Positions 59,001-64,000 of a DNA stretch of 64,000 nt are shown here, one piece after another (positions within the stretch are counted from its first letter, which is position 1; each line of letters opens with the position of its first letter). The DNA comes from Porites lobata. Lineage: Eukaryota > Cnidaria > Anthozoa > Scleractinia > Poritidae. The stretch is from NCBI GenBank assembly GCA_942486035.1, contig CALNXK010000003.1, positions 692,501 through 756,500 on the forward strand. Direction: 5' to 3'. The position numbers were made by a program, and so were the translations under genes. The notes below the pieces were generated by a model, which was not told where the DNA came from, made no database searches, and saw nothing but the letters and a program-made list of their open reading frames with translations.

Positions 59001-62000
59001 AGGTCTCTTGGCTTTTGCTGTGCAGTTTGGTTCTTGTCAACGAGGAAAATGAGGAAAATTGGTCATCTGGTCATCTCTGCCGTGGGTTCAGCTGGAGACT
59101 CTCTATTCACATAAACGATTTTTAATCTCAAAATCGCCATAAAATCGTATAAAAAAATGTATTAAAAATCGAATATATAAACGGGCGTTATTAAAAGATA
59201 TTAGAGAAATCAGGTACCTAGTTAACACAAGCTGTAAACAAAACAGATGACCAGAGGATAGATGTGCATCATTTTCACGTTTGTCGTTTTAAGTGTGTAA
59301 AGGCTGTAGTTTTCACGTTCATGAAAAAAGGGAGTAAAAACTGATTTTTTTAAAAAAATTGTTAAGTCGGATATGTTAGGGATCGTGCTATGCTCTTTTT
59401 CATTCATGCATATAAAAGAATCGAAGAAAGTGCGTTAAACGCAGTTTACAGCTACAAAAGCCGGCGATATTTACGGATAGCAAACGGTAAAGCAGCCGTT
59501 TGCTGTTTGCCTGAACGTAGCAATGGTATCTGTTATATAAAAAAAAAATTTCCGAAAAGCTGTCACCACCAACTTACCATGGCTGATATGGTTCGTGATA
59601 TCTCTACTGGACTGGTCCTGTTGTGACTGAAAAGTTTAGCTTTATCTAGCAGCCACAGAGCTGAGTATAAAGCGACGTCCTCAAACTGAGAATAAGAAAA
59701 AATAAATCAGGTTAACTTGCTTGCTTTAACTCAGTCTGCCTGTACCGTGTGTGTGGAGTCAGTTCATGTTGATCCAGTCCCATGCAATCTAGTTGTTAAA
59801 TGGGTGTACGCAAGACTATTAAGTGCTAAGCATGCGCACGAAAGAAGTATGAAAAGAGGCGCACAAAGCGGTGAGTGCTACTCTAACTTCGTTAGTGCCT
59901 AGTAAACCACCCAAACGTATATTCAGTAACTTAATATACACACAAAATATAGTATACTCAGATCAAGCTGTTTATCATTTTAAAAAGAGAAAAGAGCTTT
60001 AAGGGATCGAGGAGACTGTAAAAGTCACGTTGTGCGGGACATTACAGGCCCGTAGCAGGGGGAGGGGCAGGGGGGGCTCAAGCCCCCTCAGAAATTTTCA
60101 GACTTGAATCACTGCTGCAAATTTGTCAATGGAATCTAAAATTTCAAAGTATTGTCGATCATAGTAAGATTATGTACTGTTGTTCTTCTGTGCTATTTTG
60201 GAATTGTGTAAATGAGCGAAATCGTATTTTTGCTCTGCCAAAAACAACCAACGGCTTTAAAATAACTGCTTATTAAGCATCAAAATAGTCAGAAGCAAAA
60301 TGGATGGAAATGCATCAATGACAATCCCTGAACGTGACCTCTTAATCTTTATTGGTTTCCTAGTGTCCGCCAGTTTAAAATATACTACTGTACTAGAGTC
60401 GTACTAGAGTAAAACTTAGGTGTTTGTGCGTTTATATTGAAAGTCTTATAATGTCTTCGCAAGAGCCGCCGAAAAAAAAATCCAAACAAGTCGAAAATAA
60501 GCAGGGAACACTTTTATCGTGGGTATAAAACCATGCACTAGTGACACAGAGCCTGGTGTAGTCGAAGAAACAATCCGGAAATGAAAATGATTTGGAGCCA
60601 TCGACGACAAAAGCTGGCAAACAGGAAACGACAAAGAGGCAACTCAGCCCTCCAGATCAAGTCTTTGTTAACGTATCAGATAGTCCATTTGCGCTCAACA
60701 ACGGGAGACTCTAGGCTGAACCACCTCATGATGTTATATGTTCACAAGGACAGAACAGATGCTCTGACCCTTGTAGACGTAGCTAATGACTTCGTTGGGG
60801 AGAAAGGAAACCAAAAGCAATTGTTTGCCAAATTTTCAGCGAAAGATATCCCAAACAACTTCTCTATTTCGTCAAAGTCAACACAAACGGAAAACAAAAT
60901 GTATTGTAGACAAATGTAGTTAGTTATGTGACATGTACCAAAAAGTATGCTTTAACCAAGGGACTGAAGCGGGAGGGGGGGGAGGTTAATGTGGGCCACT
61001 TACTCAGCCCCCTCAGTCATTTTATGCTTGCTACGGGCCTGCATTAGATCTGACAGCTCTAGTGCCTTGTTTACAGAGGCGAGGTGGTCACATTTTAGGT
61101 ACGATATCAGCCGAGTAAGCATTAGGGAAAGTGCTATAAGTAGAATGATAGAATGGGTAGCGAGTCAGTCGGTAGACAACCTTAGTTAACCAGTACCTGG
61201 TCAAATGCCCAAGGTGATGGAGACACATCGGTACTGACACCTTTCCATATGAAACCAAAGTCCTCCAGCACGTATTCTTTGCGATGTTCATCACTTTCCA
61301 TGTAAACTGCATCTTCTGCAGTGCCGGATGAGAAAAGAATGTTATAACAACAGTTAAGAACCCACTGTACTTGTTGTACAAGAGTGACAACCTATCTGTC
61401 ATGTGCATGTCTTTCATTTTCTTTTGCCATAACATAAGCGATAACATAAATCCATATATGTAAGCCGATCATGTAGACAAATCGAGTGGAATTAAGGCTG
61501 TGTTGTCAAGAAAGAAATTTAAAACCTCTCTTTCTTGCCAATTCCTAACGATATGAATTCTACATTAGCTGCTTGATCTTGCAGAAGTTTCTTTACCTTC
61601 ACTTTGTTACTCAAAAGTCTTAGTGTAATAGTTATTTGATCTTAATTTCTCCCGGAGCAGTCTATAATATCAATAGAATTTCTGTCGTAACACGAGTTTT
61701 ATTTGCACGATAATGAAAACTCATTTTTATATCAATGGCTTTGCACTTACTCTTGCTTTGCAACAGAGGCTGTAGTCTGCTACACAGCTGTTTTTAGTGT
61801 CGTCACGCAACGCTCCTCCCCACTTAGTGGGGAGGAGCGTTGCGTGACGACACTAAAAACGGCTGTATAGCAGACTACAGAGGCTTGGGCCAACTCGAAA
61901 ATAGGGGCTATTAAAAATCCTTCTATTTACCTTGACACCATGCATTGAACAAAAGATAAATCGGTTTCTTGTCCTGGTAGCGAGACATTGCTATTTCTCC

Positions 62001-63525
62001 AGATGAATCTTTGCTTTTTGTTTCCACGAATAGTTCATATTGACCAATGATGGCTTTAGATGCAGACATGATTGACAGGCTGACGTCATTTCCCTTGGTT
62101 TCCTTTACTTGCATTCCCCACTTGGTAGGTGTGAGTTCGTCTTGGATTGCCACGCGCATGATTGATCCCTTGCTTTCTTGGGGCCTATTCCCTTAAATAA
62201 ATCAGTACAACTCTTGTTTCAGGAGGCGTTTTCTATATCTAATTTATCATTTCTATCCTTTTTATAAATCACTTAGCAGGATGTGTAAATAGGATTTTGA
62301 GGAATAATTAATCATTGTTTATCCCCCCCCAAAAAATTTTTACTTGCACATTACATAAAGTCCTCCAATCCTACTTACAAATCCTATTAAAAAGCTACAT
62401 TTATACAAAATGACTACATCCCTGGTACATGACCATATTCTAATTCTAAAAATTCTAGTAGTCATAGGTTCGAATCCTGTCCGGGATTCAGTTTTTTTCT
62501 TTGTCCCACGCTCATGACATGCTGATTATTTCATTTTCACAGTGATTATTATTATTATTATTATCATTAAAAACAATATTAAATCACGTAAGCATTTCTG
62601 AAACAGTGATATCAGAAAACTTAAGTGACAATAGAGAGATTAAGATTCACGTTTACGCCAAACGGCAAACGTAAATTTGTACCACGTGATCAAGTTTCCT
62701 CCTTAACTGTCGTTTACTGTTTATTACTTCCACTCAAAATTAAGTGGTTTCACGCCAGTTTTATCTATAAGAATTGTTCTGGACAGTTTTTATCTGCTTA
62801 CTTATATTCTAACAAATTCTCAACTTGAATCTGACGTTTGCCGTTTGCCGTAAACGTGACTCTTAATCTCGCTAATAATGGGGACGGCAGTGAAAAAACA
62901 TCACCCAAAACGCAATTTGAATTTGCACTGCCTAAGCTCTATTCCGCTATCTTAATCTTGTTCAATCAGTCAATTTTTATTTCTGGAGTTCCTGGGTTGT
63001 TGATTATTGCCGTTTCCTTCCGACCTATAATGTAATACCCAAACGGACGCCGGATAATATGTTATTCTGAAAATTAACTGAATCAAACAATTCAGTCTAA
63101 ATACCTGTGACAAACTGTACAATAATGACGTCATCCTGTGGATTGTATTCCCTGTTAAACGTCACAGTGATTTCGAAAGTCTGTCCTCTCCTGATAATAA
63201 GCTCCTGTACCTCGTAATCATCTGTTCTGTGGGCCTTTCTGTTTTCTTCATGATGGAAGTTTATTGCTTTGGTTATTAACTTGGTTGCTGTAGAAAATAA
63301 ATTGTTTGTTTCCAAGCCTTAGGTCTCATGTAAACAGTACAGTGTTTGACCTGGGCCTAAGTGAGCATAGTGGCCGGTCGTGATTATGGCAGACTAAACA
63401 TAGTACCTTTTTCGTCCCTTTCCTGTTGAATTCTTAGTGCACCATTTCGCTCTCGGAACTCCTCATCGGGAACTGTATTTATTCTCCCTTCTAAGCCTTC
63501 ACCAAGTTTTGACTTTCCCCCGCTG
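53018..63525 (-). CDS. Transglutaminase, 5' end unresolved
   Basis: Thirteen exons on the minus strand: 63525-63407, 63287-63105, 62191-61931, 61315-61197, 59685-59578, 58719-58539, 57792-57657, 57329-57226, 56763-56518, 55185-54898, 54514-54348, 53845-53703 and 53162-53018. They give 2,200 coding nt with every phase closed, about 733 residues plus an upstream exon. Domains in order are the N-terminal beta-sandwich (LIIRRGQTFEITVTF), the core, and two C-terminal barrels. The catalytic triad is intact: Cys in YGQCWVFSG, His in NFHVWNESW and Asp in WQVYDATPQE. The enzyme cross-links Gln and Lys side chains, Ca-dependent in the family. The first listed exon starts in phase 2, so a start exon is missing; an ATG frame at 63873 (MDARSSYSTSMTSARKRDKR) is a candidate without a clear donor. 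One intron appears to use a GC donor. Several MITEs sit in introns. Confidence 0.9.
53846..54347 (-). other. Transglutaminase intron 11, nothing else seen
   Basis: AT-rich, with a poly-G/A run near 54210 and the phrase ACGACGGCGACGGC near 54310, which recurs in repeats at about 45120 and 49500. Confidence 0.5.
55791..56293. mobile_element. hAT-like MITE in a transglutaminase intron
   Basis: TAGGGGTGTAACGATT on the left and AATCGTTACACCACTA on the right are near-complementary ends. The flanks CAAAGTTA and CAAAATTA form an 8-bp duplication with one mismatch. The interior has ATCGATT-type units near both ends. No transposase is found; the short open frame inside is uninformative. Confidence 0.75.
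56516..56517 (-). other. Apparent GC splice donor, transglutaminase intron 9
   Basis: On the minus strand the exon ends TATCCAGAAG and the intron starts GCTAGA. Joining to the next exon (GATCTGAC) gives YKYPEGSDEE, the expected family sequence. The rest of the donor is weak (no GCAAGT), so a point mutation or base error is possible. Confidence 0.6.
60045..61041 (+). mobile_element. hAT-like element with deleted transposase
   Basis: CAGGCCCGTAGC on the left and GCTACGGGCCTG on the right are exact inverted repeats, and CATTA is duplicated at 60040-60044 and 61042-61046. Inside, a start-like frame at 60451 (MSSQEPPKKKSKQVENKQGT) is followed, after a deletion, by a C-terminal hAT dimerisation-type piece (DSRLNHLMMLYVHKDRTDAL) at 60581-60919. 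It lies in an intron of the transglutaminase gene and cannot encode an active enzyme. The 5-bp duplication is shorter than the usual 8 bp. Confidence 0.7.
61772..61877. mobile_element. Near-perfect hairpin MITE with 8-bp duplication
   Basis: Arms of about 50 bp (including GTCGTCACGCAACGCTCC and its complement) flank a very short loop. CAGAGGCT is repeated on both sides (61764-61771 and 61878-61885). It sits in a transglutaminase intron. Confidence 0.75.
62400..62490 (+). other. tRNA-like B-box sequence
   Basis: CATAGGTTCGAATCCTGTCC followed by a T-run looks like the T-arm and terminator of a tRNA-type pol III unit. I could not fold a full cloverleaf, so this is at most a tRNA-derived fragment. 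Confidence 0.3.
62636..62870. mobile_element. Foldback MITE in a transglutaminase intron
   Basis: GAGATTAAGATTCACGTTTA on the left is mirrored by TAAACGTGACTCTTAATCTC on the right, with AAACGGCAAACG and its complement further in. No ORF. Confidence 0.7.
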
Positions 63526-63606
63526 CTAACGAAATAGAAAAAGCAAATAGGATTTTCTTCTGCAGTTGTCGCGTTCGTCAGAATGCATCCAAATCTGGTG
63601 TTCTTG

Positions 63607-63684
63607 CACCCTGGGTGCCAGAAACTTTTCATGCCCGGTTTCCGGCTTCGGTCAAGTCTCAAAAAATATCTGGTACCCAGGGTA
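63607..63684. mobile_element. 78-bp mini element with 9-bp duplication
   Basis: ACCCTGGGTGCCAGA on the left and TCTGGTACCCAGGGT on the right are inverted repeats. GTGTTCTTG is duplicated at 63598-63606 and 63685-63693. The left half (to TCAAGTCTC) is also found at about 12343 inside another element. It lies just upstream of the first resolved transglutaminase exon. Confidence 0.75.
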
Positions 63685-64000
63685 GTGTTCTTGTGGTACA
63701 AAGGCAGAAATTTTCGAGCTATCACGGGCGACTGCCGATTAGCCGCCCTTATTAATTTTATCAGGAGCATCTCGGCTGCAGGGAACTGGACTCATTTGGA
63801 CTCGTTTTCGTTTCCTTTTGTCTCGTTTTCGTGCAGATGTCATGCTCGTAGAATAAGACGAACGCGCATCCATAATCAATGATTATTACTAGTTAATAAA
63901 GATTAATTTTAGTCGCTTACAGAAGGTTTAAATTTACGAGAATCGAACTACATGGAGTCTCTTCCGAGTAAGAGGTCCCGAAAGGTCCCCTTTTGGAAAA

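Noticed and set aside
1..64000. CRISPR arrays, operons, bacterial promoters, rRNA
   Set aside because: No direct-repeat/spacer arrays, and the intron-rich genes show this is eukaryotic DNA; no rRNA-like sequence was seen.

Overview
This is eukaryotic DNA: AT-rich, with intron-containing animal genes and many transposons. The mix of an anthozoan-type transglutaminase, a beta-1,4-galactosyltransferase, a Ly6/uPAR-like GPI protein, P2X7-C ('ballast') domain proteins, THAP/Kolobok transposase and a DIRS retroelement suggests a cnidarian, probably a stony coral or sea anemone. That assignment is inference from gene families, not from a database match.

Host genes. A small secreted/GPI-anchored Ly6-like gene lies at 1350-4516 (minus), with a decayed copy of its first exon at about 5.8 kb. 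A seven-exon beta-1,4-galactosyltransferase lies at 45593-51319 (plus). A transglutaminase of at least 13 exons lies at 53018-63525 (minus), convergent with the galactosyltransferase; its 5' end is unresolved or beyond the window. I reconstructed exons from splice signals, reading-frame phase and family motifs. All phases close. Three introns in these two genes appear to use GC instead of GT donors.

Mobile DNA. From 9.4 to 27.6 kb there is a nested stack. An 18.2-kb element with about 600-bp terminal inverted repeats (TIRs) and TTAA target duplications carries an intact six-exon, 1,156-residue transposase-like gene. A 5'-truncated LINE sits inside it. A Kolobok-type element (TTAA, THAP transposase relic plus a P2X7-C gene relic) is inserted precisely in the LINE ORF. 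A 1.3-kb TIR element with a 9-bp duplication is inserted in the Kolobok left end. A hAT-like element, itself holding two foldback elements, interrupts the right TIR of the outermost element. A second, non-autonomous element with related ends (GAGCGACT, TTAA, about 600-bp TIRs) lies at 35.0-39.4 kb. A tyrosine-recombinase (DIRS) retrotransposon with gag, RT-RNase H and recombinase ORFs occupies 29.8-34.2 kb, next to a perfect 82-bp-arm palindrome made of related DIRS ends. Many small foldback or hAT-, pogo- and Mutator-like elements lie in introns and intergenic DNA.

The most unusual content is the long-TIR TTAA element with its multi-exon C2H2/DDE-like gene, and the P2X7-C domain gene carried within a Kolobok element.
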